This document shows positions 21,298 to 32,595 of a stretch of 37,101 bases of DNA, one piece after another (the first letter of the stretch is position 1; each line of letters opens with the position of its first letter). The position numbers and the translations under genes are program-made. The notes under the pieces were generated by a model. It saw only the letters and a list, made by a program, of their open reading frames with translations, made no database searches and was not told where the DNA came from. The stretch is from Symbiodinium natans (lineage: Eukaryota; Sar; Dinophyceae; Suessiales; Symbiodiniaceae): the NCBI GenBank assembly GCA_905221605.1, contig CAJNDS010002483.1, forward strand, positions 361,222 to 398,322, read 5' to 3'.

Positions 21298-21912
21298 CCC
21301 TAAAACCCTAAAACCCTAAAACCCTAAAACCCTAAAACCCTAAAACCCTAAAACCCTAAGACCCTAAAACCCTAAAACCCTAAAAAACCCTAAAAACCCT
21401 AAAAAAACCCTAAAACCCTAAAAAACCCTAAAAAACCCTAAAAAACCCTAAAAAAAACCCTAAAAAACCCTAAAACCCTAAAACCCTAAAACCCTAAAAC
21501 CCTAAAACCCTAACACCCTAAAACCCTAAAACCCTAAAACCCTAAAACCCTAAGACCCTAAGACCCTAAAACCCTAAAACCCTAAAACCCTAAAACCCTA
21601 AAACCCTAAAACCCTAAAACCCTAAAAACCCTTAAAAACCCTTAAAAACCCCAAAAAAACACTAAAACCCTAAAACCCTAAAACCCAGAAACCCTCAGGC
21701 CCTAACACCCTAAAACCCTAAAACCCTAAAACCCTAAAACCCTAAAACCCTAAAACCCTAAAACCCTAAAACCCTAAAACCCTAAAACCCTAAAACCCCA
21801 AAACCCTAAAACCCCAAAACCCCAAAACCCTAAAACCCTAAAAACCCCTAAAAACCCTAAAAACCCTAAAACCCTAAAACCCTAAAAACCCTAAAAACCC
21901 TAAACACCCCAA
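21298..21912. repeat. Long CCCTAAAA octamer array
   Basis: Over 600 bp of CCCTAAAA with an extra A relative to the heptamer. It includes a patch at 21375-21470 with 2-4 extra A residues and another at 21840-21905. It is the longest variant array in the window and lies just upstream (minus sense) of the YDFG exon. Confidence 0.8.
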
Positions 21913-22017
21913 ACACCCCGAAAGCCCTTGACCTCCAGACTCCGGGTTTAGGGTCACAGCTTCGGGGCTTGAGGTTTGTTTCCGTCTAGGGTTTGCGGGT
22001 CATGGGTTTCGGGCTAC

Positions 22018-22490
22018 CCTAAACCCTAAACCCTAAACCCTAAACCCTAAACCCTAAACCCTAAACCCCAGACCCTAGACCCTAAACCCTGAACCCTGAA
22101 CTCTTGGGATAGTTATACATTGGGGCCCTTAACAGGGGACCCCTTATATACCCCTTACACACCCTGTATAAACTCAGGGCCCAGACATCAGAAAAGGGAG
22201 GTTTAGGGTCACCACATTGAGGTCTCTAGGAGGGACCTTAGGGGAGGGACCCTTACAAGGGGCCTTAGGGTTTAGTGTTTAGGGTTTAGGGTTTAGGGTT
22301 TATGGTTTATGGTTTATGGTTTAGGGTTTAGGGTTTAGGGTTTAGGGTTTAGGGTTTAGGGTTTAGGGTTAGGGGTTATGTAGGGGCTACTTAGGTATAT
22401 AGGGGCTATATAAGGGATATATGGGGGGTCGATTAGGGGAATTAGAGTAAGGGTCCCTTGCAGGGGTCCCTCCCTATACCCGTTATCCCT
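22018..22490. repeat. Heptamers plus family G and F element pieces
   Basis: 22018-22075 is CCCTAAA and 22270-22375 TTTAGGG/TTTATGG. 22126-22200 (CCCCTTATATACCCC, CAGGGCCC) matches 29749-29820. 22380-22482 (ACTTAGGTATATAGGGGC, GGGTCCCT) matches the family F piece at 17360-17462. Confidence 0.55.
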
Positions 22491-22613
22491 TGAAACTACC
22501 CTTTGAAAAACCCTAAACCCAAAGCCTTAGGCCGCCCCCACCTCCAGACCCCAAGCCTGTGTAGGGCTTTGGGGTTTTGAGGATTGCTTGGAGGTGCGGA
22601 GACGATGCAGAAC

Positions 22614-25349
22614 CTGCGCTTCCTGTCCTCGTCGACGATGCGACGCAGGGTCCCAATCTCGCACCGGATCTGCTCGCACGCCGTGGCGATGGGGACCCTG
22701 CCGCCGCCGTTGCGCGCGATCGCGGACTTCCGCAACAACGCCGTGAGCGATCGGCATTGTCCCTCTGAGGGCAAAGGTGGTCTCAGGGTGCCTTGGGTGC
22801 TGCAGTGCTGCGTGCCTTTGTTGAACTGTTTATTAAACCTGCTCACAACTTGTACGTATGATCCAAGTCGTAACCTATTCTCTCCAGTGTGCACCGACAA
22901 ACCTCCAAACCCTAAGCCCGAACACCCTTAGACCCTGATACCCTACAAGCCCGAAAAACCGAAAAGTCCTCAAACCCTGGAGGCCCTAAACCCCTTAGAC
23001 CCTGAGGCCCTGGGACCCAACATAGAAACCCTAAACCCTAAACGCTCTGAACCCAAAACACTCCAAACCCTAAACCTAAACCTAAATCCTAAACCTGAAC
23101 GCCCTAAACCCTCTAAACTCTAAACACTCTAAACCCTACACCCTAAACCCTGAACCCTAAACCCCAAACCCTAAACCCTAAACCCTAAACCCTAAACCCG
23201 CGCAGTCTCACAGCGATTTAGTGTTTCGGGATTTATGGCCCCGGCTTCTCGAAGGTCGGGTTCGGGGACTTGTTGGGGAGGTCTGGGGCTCACAGCTCTT
23301 GAGGCATCTTAACCTTTAGGGTTTAGGGTTTAGGGTTTAGGGTTTAGGGTTTAGGGTTTAGGGTTTAGGGTTTAGGGTTTAGGGTTTAGGGTTTAGGGTT
23401 TAGGGTTTAGGGTTTAGGGTAAACATTCTAAAGCCCTAAAAGCCCTGTAACCCCTAAACACTCTAAACCCTAAACGCTCTAAACCCTAAACCCTAAACCC
23501 TGCGACCCTGAAACCCCACTCAACCCTGATGAGCTTCGGCGGCGAGGGCACAATCCAGCGAACTGTACCCAGGGCCTCGGGCAGGCGTTATGGGTTTCGG
23601 GTTTAGGGTTTTGGGTTTAGGGTTAGGGTTTAGGGTTTTGGGGGTTTGGGGTTTAAGGGGCTTAGGGTTCCAGGGGTTTCGGGTTTAGGGTTTTGGGGGT
23701 GTCAGAGTTTTAAGGGATTAGGGGTTTAGGGTTCTAGGGGTTTTAGGGTTTGTTGGCTTTTTGGGGCATTGGGCTCTAAGGGCTTGAGGGACTGCTATGG
23801 GCTTTTCGGGATGATGTCGGTTTGGGGGGTAACAAAACCCTAAACCCTAAACCCTAAACCCTAAACCCTAAACCCTAAACCCTAAACCCTAAACCCTAAA
23901 CCCTAAACCCTAAACCCTAAACCCTAAACCCTAAACCCTATAAACCCTAAACCCTATACCCTAAACCCTAAACCCTAAACCCAACACAAAAATAAACCAA
24001 CAAAGTTCCACACCTCCAAAACCCCGAGCCCCTAAACCACCAACCGTAAAGCCTCTACGAGCACCCTGAACCTGAAGCCCTGAAACCGTAAGGCCCTGGA
24101 AACCCAAAAGCCCTAAAACCCCTTCCACCCTACAAGCATAAACACCCTCCACCCTAAAGCCCTACAATCATGGGACTCCCTTTGGATATATAGGGGCCAT
24201 GTCAGGAGTATTTTAAGGGGACCTCTTAGGGGTACATCCTTAAGGGTACAAGTCTTAATCCCTTGATAAAAGCCCTGAAACCCAAAGGCCTTAAACGCCT
24301 CAAGCCCTAAAACCTTAAAACCCTACTACCCTAAACCCTAAAGCCCTACAGCCCAAAACCCTAAACATCCTAAACCCTAAACATCCCTAAACCCCTAAAC
24401 CCTAAACCCTAAACTCTAAACCCTAAACCCTAAACCCTAAACCCTAAACCCTAAACCCTAAACCCTAAAGCCCTAGACCCCTAAACCCTAAACCCTGAAG
24501 CCCTAAAGCCCGAAAACCCGAGCACGAACGGGGGTCGGGCGCTTCAGCCGGCCTGCCCGGGTGCCCATCCTGCACGGGACACGAGATCCCTAAAACCCAA
24601 AGTTTGGGGGTTTAGGGTTTAGGGTTTGGGGTTTAGGGTTTAGGGTTTAGGGTTTAGGGTTTAGGGTTTAGGGTTTAGGGCTTGGGGGTTAGGGCTTAGG
24701 GTTTAGGGGTACCCTAAACCCTAAACCAATTACCCTAAACCCTAAAAATTCCTTAAACCCCTAAGCAGGATGGAGGAGGGAATCTGTGACAGCTAGACTG
24801 GGGGGTGTTTGGGTCTACATTTATGGTTCAGGGGTTCGGGGGTGGGTTGGGTGCCCCCGGTCTTTGGGCTTTTGGGTGGTTCTGCGCACTTTTTGTGGCT
24901 TTATGGCCTCGAGACTTGTGCAAGAAGGTTCAGGGCGCCTCATATGTGCCCAGCTACCACGGAACACGCCACAAACATGGATCCACATGCATGAAAGGCA
25001 CATGCGCCACAAGGCAAATACCTTGGGATGCTCCCCCTTACACTAACAGTCCTTAATAGGGATTGTAAGAGGGGTGCTATAATCCCTGATTCAGGAGTTG
25101 TTTGCATAACGGGGAACATCCTAAGATCACGGACTGGGCCTTAAGCCTTACGTCACCACAAGAACCCTTCTCCAGTTGCAGGTGCACTCTTCGCTAAACC
25201 CAGAACAGCGTTATTGATCTTGGATCCCGCGCGTATGGTCTGGTATTGCCTTGTGCTGGGGGAATCGCACGCACGGATCCGGTCTCTACAAGTCTTAAAA
25301 CTCTTCCGACGCCGATACCGCCGCAGCATATAGCCGAACTGCCGGCCAT
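22614..25349 (-). CDS. Unidentified protein, four N-terminal exons
   Basis: Exons: 25227-25349 (ATG at 25349, MAGSSAICCGGIGVGRVLRL), 24537-24569 (DGHPGRPAEAP), 23525-23575 (LGTVRWIVPSPPKLI), 22614-22762 (CRSLTALLRKSAIARN, GTLRRIVDEDRKR). All joins keep phase, and similar sequences mark the intron edges: GCCCGACCCC and GCCCGAGGCCC between exons 2 and 3. The start is ATGGCC. Exon 4 loosely resembles the N-terminal winged-helix part of Tpt1/KptA RNA 2'-phosphotransferases (a basic-acidic helix ending in K-R-R-F), but no catalytic motif of that family follows, so no function is assigned. Its GT donor phase fits the YDFG exon of the CAF1-like gene, making a fused protein possible, though the CAF1 N-terminal part would then be missing. 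Inferred donors: GA, GA, GT, GT. Confidence 0.4.
23320..23420. repeat. TTTAGGG array
   Basis: About 14 nearly perfect heptamers inside an intron of the unidentified gene. Confidence 0.75.
23833..23985. repeat. CCCTAAA array
   Basis: About 21 heptamers, the opposite orientation to the array 400 bp to the left. Confidence 0.75.
24395..24705. repeat. CCCTAAA and TTTAGGG arrays on either side of a small exon
   Basis: 24395-24485 (CCCTAAA) and 24605-24705 (TTTAGGG) face each other across the exon at 24537-24569, showing that array orientation is not fixed by gene direction. Confidence 0.65.
25023..25124. mobile_element. Family B TIR element, third copy, without array
   Basis: TTGGGATGCTCCCCCTTACA at the left and ACGGGGAACATCCTAA at the right, with CAGTCCTTAATAGGGATT inside. 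More diverged than the other two, and array-free. Confidence 0.7.
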
Positions 25350-25439
25350 GACGAATTTTCTCGTGCGGACACAAGAAGAAACAAATCTGGGTTAGCTCTA
25401 AAACAGTAGGGCCCCGATCTTTCTCGGTTTCATCATCTC

Positions 25440-25640
25440 CTTCTACATCTACATATTATACGTGTATATACAGGTATACATATATACATGCACATATACA
25501 CAAACCCTAAACCCTAAACCCTAAACCCTACACCCTAAACCCTAAACCCTGAACCCTGAACCTAAACCCTAAACCCTAAACGCTAATCCCTGCAAATCCC
25601 TTATGTGTTATGAAAGTTTGGGGTCCATGGCAACGAAACG
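25440..25640. other. Space between opposite-strand start candidates
   Basis: Upstream of the minus ATG at 25349 is unique sequence, then a TA/CA-rich microsatellite (25445-25502) and CCCTAAA repeats (25503-25580). On the other side, plus-strand ATG 25627 opens a possible exon. If both starts are real, this is a divergent promoter region. Inference. Confidence 0.25.
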
Positions 25641-26905
25641 GGGCGCCGCAGACGCCCGTGCCAAGTCTATGAAGCCCCGAAATCATGGGCCTCTTGACGC
25701 AAAAGCACTGCTGGTCGGAGATGTGCGGCTGGCTGGGAAATTAGGGTTTAGGGTTTAGGGTTTAGGGTCTAGAGGGCCACTGTTCTTGCATTCACTAGTC
25801 ATTAGGAGGTTCCAGGCTTAGGTACATACCCACCCACCCAAAGAATCCCATTTACATTAAGAAATATAACGTTCACTCATCAACGGTGCCGACGCACCAA
25901 AAATGGCGCAAGAACGGTGCCGATGCACCAAAAATGGCTCAAGAACGGTGCCGACGCTCAAGAACGGTGCCGACGAACCAAAAAATGCTCAAGAACGGTG
26001 CCGGCGCACCCAAAATGGCTCAAGAATGGTGCCGACGCACCAAAAATGGCTCAAGAACGGTGAAATGGCTCAAGAACGGTGCCAACGCACCAAAAATGGC
26101 TTAAGAACGGTGCCGACGCACCAAAAATGGCTCAAGAACGGTGCCGACGAACCAAAATATGCTCAAGAACGGTGCCGACGCACCCAAAATGGCTCAAGAA
26201 CGGTGCCGACGCACCAACAATGGCTCAAGAACGGTGAAATGGCTCAAGAACGGTGCCAACGCACCAAAAATGGCTCAAGAACGGGACGCACCAAAAATGG
26301 CTCAAGAACGGTGCCAATGTGCCAAAACTGGCTCACGAACGGTGGCGACGCACCAAAAATGGCTCAAGGGTGCCGACGCACCAAAAATGACTCAAGAACG
26401 GTGCCGACGCACCAAAAATGGCTCAAGAACGGTGCTGATTGCACCAAATGGCTCAAGAACGGCGCCGATTGCACCAAAAATGGCTCAAGAACAGTGCCGA
26501 TTTTGGTGCTCAAGAACGGTGCCGATGCACCAAAAATGGCTCAAGAACGGTGCCGACGCACCAAAAATGACTCAAGAACGGTGCCGATTGCACCAACAAG
26601 TGCTCAACAACGGGGGGTAAATGCACCGAAAAGTTCATAGGGTTTAAATCCATAAGGATAGAGAGGGTCTAGGGTTTAGGGTTTAGGGTTTTTAGGGTGT
26701 AGGGTGTAGGGTTTAGGGTTTAGGGTTTAGGGTTTAGGGTTTAGGGTTTAGGGTGTAGGTTTTAGGGTTTAGGGTTTAGGGTTTAGGTTTTGGGCAAAAC
26801 CTAGGTGCGACTTCACAACTCCCAATGCCGCTTCTGGAGAACTCCTGCCCCTCGCGGCACGGCCGGGAAAAACTTGCAACTTTTGGGCATTTCCAAACAT
26901 GAGAG
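25627..26905 (+). CDS. Possible plus-strand gene, two weak exon candidates
   Basis: ATG at 25627 in a CCATGG context opens MATKRGAADARAKSMKPRNH and stays open for about 38 codons to the TTTAGGG array at 25742. A second open island, 26805-26903, follows CCTAG and reads CDFTTPNAASGELLPLAARP. Between them lies the 31-bp minisatellite. Both islands are also open on minus. No family is recognised, and the two cannot be joined with confidence. Confidence 0.22.
25881..26632. repeat. 31-bp minisatellite, about 24 copies
   Basis: The unit contains CACCAAAAATGGCTCAAGAA followed by CGGTGCCGACG. Some copies are shortened to ATGGCTCAAGAACGGTGAA, or changed to GATTGCACC toward the right end. A block of several units (about 25975-26105) recurs at about 26145-26285, a higher-order duplication. 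It gives a plus ORF of 245 codons, but since 31 is not a multiple of 3 the peptide cycles through frames; I read it as a by-product. Confidence 0.85.
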
Positions 26906-27070
26906 GGTCCCCCCCCCTTCCTATGCCCCCAAAGAGAATAGATGCACACTAAACCCTAGACCCTAGACCCTAAGCCCTAAACCCCAAACCCCAAACCATA
27001 AACCCTAAACCCTAAACCCTAAACCCTAAACCCTAAACCCTAAACCCTAAACCCTAAACCCTAAACCCTA
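26670..27070. repeat. TTTAGGG then CCCTAAA arrays
   Basis: 26670-26790 is TTTAGGG on plus and 26950-27070 is CCCTAAA, with the unique island 26805-26940 between them and a C tract at 26911-26918. Confidence 0.65.
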
Positions 27071-27406
27071 GCCTTAAACCCCTCAGCTTCGGAAACCCCC
27101 ACTGCCCAGTTGTGGACAGCTGGCTTTTCTAGTTGGGCATGCTAAACCCTAAACCCTAAACCCTAAACCCTAAACCCAGGTCCCTGGGCGAAGTAAACCA
27201 AAAAACGCGGCTCGTTCCTGTGGGGTTGTATGTTCCCCACACAGAGGATCAAGCCCCAAAGCCCCCTTGAGCCCTAAAACCCCTAAACCCCCTAAACCCC
27301 CTAAACCCCCTAACCCCCCTAATCCCCCTAACCCCTAAAACCCCTAAACCCCCTAAACCCCCTAAAACCCCTAAAACCCCTAAACCCCAAAGACCGCGAC
27401 TGACCC
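27071..27406. other. 3' flank of the ZIP gene
   Basis: Unique pieces (27075-27145 and 27178-27270, with GCCCA/TGGGC and CCCCAC pairings), heptamers at 27143-27175, and CCCCCTAAA units at 27270-27385. The ZIP stop is at 27407-27409, so this should hold its 3' UTR; no polyadenylation signal stands out. Confidence 0.4.
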
Positions 27407-30400
27407 TCACACCATGAAGAGGACCAGGGACGTGGCCATGACCAGCATCCTTGGACGTTCGGGATTGGGGCTGAAGGTTTGGTAGGTTTGGGGTTTAGGG
27501 TTTGGGGTTTAGGGCTTAGGGTTTAGGGTTTAGGGTTTAGGGCTTAGGGTTTAGGGCTTAGGGCTCAGGGTTTAGGGCTTAGGGTTTAGGGCTTAGGGTT
27601 TAGGGCTTAGGGCTCAGGGTTTAGGGCTTAGGGTTTAGGGTTTAGGGTTGAGGGCTTGGGGCTTAGGGTTTAGGGTTTAGGGTTTAGGGTTTACGCCTTA
27701 GAGCTGAGGGTTCAGGGTTTAGAGTTTAGGCTTTAGGGTCCAAACCGCAGCTCCAAAATCACCCTGGACCATTTAACCAAAAAACAAAATCGAAACCCCA
27801 GGACCCTAAACCCTAACCCTAAACCCTAAACCCTAAAACCCTTCCAAAATCAAAAAAATACCAAGATTCCCTGCCACGAGGGCATGCGTCACCACAGTAT
27901 CCTCGAAGCTCCGTGGGAGAAGGAATGAGGGCTGAGGGTTTAGGGTTTAAGGTTCTGGGTTTTGGGTTTCTGGGGTTGAGAAGGGGGAAGGGGATCACCT
28001 CTTTGAACTCTAACCCCTGGTCCCTAAACCCTAAGCCATCTTAGGGCTTGAAGTTTCGGGGTTTAGCGCTTACCCTTTTCAACCGGGTTTGGGGTTTAGG
28101 GTTTAGGGATTAGGGCTTGAGGTTTCGTGGCTTAGGTTTCGGGGTTTACCCTAAACCCTTAACCCTTTTCAACTCCCCCTCACCCCAAGTCCCTACACCC
28201 TTCCACCCGCCACTAAGCCCGGCGGAGGGTTTGATTGCTTTCAAGGAGTGGCTTGGGCCGGTTCTTCTTGAAGTTGTGGCTCGGCTTGGCTTGCCAATAG
28301 CAGAATTTTTCAGAGGCTGCAAATACTGTACATGGCAGCATTTCTGCGCTTGCAGGGGCTGCAAATACTGTAAGTAGGTGTATGTCTGCATTTTCAGAGG
28401 TTGCAAATACTGTAAACAGCAGCATGTCTGCCTTTGCAGAGGCTAAGCCTACTGCAGGGCTTGGGGGTTCGGGTTTAGGGTGTAGGGTTTGGGTCAATAC
28501 CCCGCTAAAAAATCCTCAACTCCGTAGCCCCTCCCACAGCTACAAACCCTTCCCCCTAAACCCTTCCCCCCTAAACCCTTCCCCCCTAAACCCTTCCCCC
28601 CTAAACCCTAAACCCTAAACCCTAAACCCTAAACCCTAAACCCTAAACCCTAAACCCTAAACCCTAAACCCTAAACCCTAAACCCTAAACCCTAAACCCC
28701 CTTATGAACCCAGCAGGTCTCCTTCGGGTCGAAGCGGTGCGCTGTCGGAAGGAGCTCAAGCGCGACGATCATGATCATGATTCCTTGAGGTTTGGGAACT
28801 ACTCCTGGAACCCTCAACCCTAAGCCCTAAACCCTAAACCCTAAACCCTAAACCCTAAACCCTAAACCCTAAACCCTAAACCCTTCTATGTAGAACCGAA
28901 TAAAGCAGAAGGCCCAGGCTCAGGGCTGAGGGTCCAACGTGCCGGGTTTAGGGTTTGGGGTTTGGGGTTTGGGGTTTAGGGTTTAGGATTTAGGGTTTAG
29001 GACAACTAGCGCAGAAGCGTGTGCCAAACAATGAGCCCGGATTTCCGGCAACAAGGCCGAAGAGGATGCCATAGATCGTGCCATGCCTGAGATGAGCAGC
29101 TGGGTGGTAGTCAGAGTTTGGGGGGGCTGGGGGGGGGGGGTTTTGGGTTTAGGGTTTAGGGTTAGGGTTTAGGGTTTAGGGTTGAGGAAACAACCTCCAA
29201 ACTCTTAACACCCCAAACTCTTAAAACCCAAAACATCAACCATCAAGACCTTAAAACCGCACACCCAGAAACAGCAAAACGCACAAACCGAACCAAAGAA
29301 TGATCCCTTTGAACCCTAAACCCTAAACCCTAAACCCTAAACCCTAAACCCTAAACCCTTTTACAGGGCCCCTCATTGTCCATCTCAGGTCGCATGTCCT
29401 CGCCGCTGGCGCCCACGATGCCCCAGGCGATCAGCGCTCCGACCGGCTCGGCTAACCCAGCGGCCGCCGAAAGCAAGAAGCCCCTGAGACGGCTTCCTGT
29501 TCTGGGTTCAGGGTTTAGGGTTTAGGGTTTAGGGTTTAGGGTTGAGGGTTTAGGGTTTAGGGTTGAGGGTTGAGGGTGGAGGGTTGAGGGTTGAGGGTTT
29601 AGGGTTTAGGGCTTAGGGTTGAGGGTTCAAGAAGCCCCTGAGACGGCTACCTGCGGGGTCTGGGGGGGCTTGGGGGTTTAGGGATGTTTTTTTGGTTTAG
29701 GATGTTTCGGGTTTAGGGTTTGGGGTTTGGGGTTGAGGGTCATGGTCCTCAGTAGGGGGCCCTGAAAGAGGGGACGACCGCTTATAGACCCCTTATATAC
29801 CCAGTATAGATTCAGGGCCCCAAACCCTAAACCCTAAACCCTAAACCCTAAACCCTAAACCCTAAACCCTTTAAAGAAGGTAAGGGGACCGTATTCAGGG
29901 CCCATGAAACTAGCCTTGGGGACAACTAGACCCAAGAGTGGCCTAGGAAGAAAAGGGTGCCCTGGTTGGCGTTTTAAGGGGCTTAGAAGGGGACCCAAAA
30001 CCCCAAAACCCTAAACCCTAAACCCTACACCCCAAACCCTAAACCCTAAACCCCAAACCCTAAACCCTAAACCCTAAAAAAAAGAGGAAATGTGGGCCTA
30101 CGTACTCTGGGTCCTAGATGAAGAAGTAGCCACTGGCTTGATGTTCCAACTGCTGTAGCAACCTCAACCCTAAACCCTCAACCACAAACCCCGAGCCCTT
30201 AACCCAAAACCCAAAACCCAAAACCCTAAACCCTAAACCCTAAACCCTAAACCCTGAGCCTGTGGAGTAGTAGATGGGCAGCGCGATGCAGAGTCCCTCC
30301 GGGATGTTGTGGATGGCAATCGCCGAGGTCAGGGTGAAACCCACTGTCGGGTCTATGAGCCCCGCCACCTGGGGTTTGGGGTTTAGGGTTTAGGGTTGAG

Positions 30401-32514
30401 GGCTGAGGGTTTAGGGTTTAGGGTTTAGGGCTTAGGGTTTAGGGTTCCTCCCCCCCCTCGTCGGGGTTGTGTTTGGGGTTTAGGGTTTCGGGGGTTTTGG
30501 GGTGGTGGTGGGAACCCAGAGAGAACTCTCACCCCCCCCCCCCCCCAAATAAAAAACTTCACAAAAAAACAACACCTCAAGCATCTGACCCAATGCCCTA
30601 AAATACCCCAAATTGGGCAGCCAAAACGCCAAACCCCCCCAAAAAAAACCCTGAACAAAAAATGTACCTAAACCCTAAACGCTAAACCCTCAACCCTCAA
30701 GCCTAAACCCTAAACCCTAAACCCTAAACCCTAAACCCTAAACCCTAAACCCTAAACCCTAAACCCTAAACCCTAAACCCTAAACCCTAAACCCTAAACT
30801 AAACCCTAAACCCGATAAAATTGCCCTCAAGGGCAGCCCGGCGACCATGCCCGCTAGGCCCTCGGGGAAGTTGTGGATGGTGATGGCCAGGGCCGTGTTT
30901 AAGCCCATTCGGAGGAGCCGCTTCTCCTGCTGCCCCTTCTTCTCCTCAGGTGCGCTTTGAAAAAAAAAACACCTTTTACAGGGTTTGGGGTTTAGGGTTG
31001 GGGTTTAGGGCTTAGGGTTTAGGATTTGTAGGGTTTGTAGGGTTTGTAGGGCTTAGGGGGAAGGGTTTATAGGGTTTAGGGTTTAGGGTTTAGGGTTTAG
31101 GGTTTAGGGTTTAGGGCTTAGGGTTTAGGGTTTAGGGTTTAGGGTTTAGGGTTTAGGGTTTAGGGTTTAGGGTTTAGGCCCTCCTTCTCCTCAACTGCGC
31201 TTAAAGAATAATGTCGGAGGAGTACGCCTTGAGTAAGACCATGCTTCCCCATTCTACGATGACACGATCATACATGCTCGTCTTGGGGCCAAAAGGCTAC
31301 CCACTCATGGTGACTTCCAAGAAACCTCAGGCCAACTCGATGTGGGGCTTTACGAAGACAGCGGGCGCCTAGTATAGTCCCCCACGTAGGAGGATTCCCT
31401 TCTACTAGGGAGCCCAAGTAAAGTACCCGACCTCCTATCGGAAAACCCCCCCCCCCGGCAGCAACAGCACTTACCCTAAACCCTAAACCCTAAACCCTAA
31501 GCCCTAAGCCCTAAGCCCTAAGACCTAAACCCCAAACCCTAAACCCAAGTCTCCTCCTTGCTGATCTCCCTGATGTCCGCAGCAGGGGCCTCAGTCCCCT
31601 CAGTGGCGGAAGGCTGGGAGGCATCGCACCCGGGCATCACCAGCTCGAAGTCCTCGTGGTCCGGGTCCAGGCACCTCGCGGCTGCGATGAGGAGCCGCAT
31701 GATGAGCCTGAGAGTTGCTGCTTAAGGAACTCAAAAAAGGGTGGTTACCGAAATTTGGGGGGTACCTTTCTTGGGGTCCCCAGTATAGGGGAAGCCTACT
31801 GTTTAGGGGATTTTCGCAAACCCCCAAATAAGCTACCGTGACAAAAGAAACTTTAACATCTGCCATACAACCTGGCTGGGGCAACTGAATTCCTCAGCAC
31901 TAGTTCCATGCAATGATACGTGCTATGGTAGCTTCATTACGAGTATTTCCTCAACCATAGTCTGGCAACGAGCAGCTAACCCTACACTCTAAAGCCTAAA
32001 CCAAAACCCAACCCCACCACCTCCGCCCCTGAAGCAAGCCAGGAGGCATCCCCAGAAAGGTGCAGAGCGTCGAGGCCATGTACGCGTGCTTCTCTGCGAG
32101 CCCTGCTGCCTCGAAACCGCCCTTGGCCTTCTGGAAGATCTCGATGAAAGAGACCTGGGGTTTCCGAAAATATGGGTACCCCGTTTATACCCCTACAGAG
32201 AAATAGAATCCCCTTAAGGGAACCCCCCAAAAAGGGTGCCCTATTGTCGGAAAACCCCCACCTCGGAATTGCGGCTCAACCCTCTAGAAAGTGTCTATTT
32301 CTCCTAGATATACAGCCCTGCTTAAACCCATTCCCTAAACCCTAAACCCCAAACCGAAAGCCCTAAACCCTAAACCCCAAACCCTAAACCCCAAACCCCC
32401 CCCCCCCCCCAGCAGGTCCCAGAGACATAGAGCATGATGCCCGCCGAGAAGGCCAGGCCGGCTGCCAGCACGCGCTTGCCTGGGTCCCACTTCGAGGTTC
32501 AGGGTACTTAGGGT

Positions 32515-32595
<81 letters not shown>

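Noticed and set aside
22614-22762. Tpt1/KptA RNA 2'-phosphotransferase
   Set aside because: Only a weak likeness in one helix; the catalytic signature of that family is not seen in any nearby island.
22577-22931. Plus-strand ORFs opposite the exon at 22614-22762
   Set aside because: Antisense shadows; the minus frame has better residue composition and splice-phase agreement.
24786-25056. Overlapping plus and minus ORFs of 61-86 codons
   Set aside because: All frames are open, the product is unremarkable, and the right part runs into a family B element.
25903-26640. Plus-strand ORF of 245 codons as a secreted repeat protein
   Set aside because: It is the 31-bp minisatellite read through. 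There is no signal peptide and no non-repeat domain.
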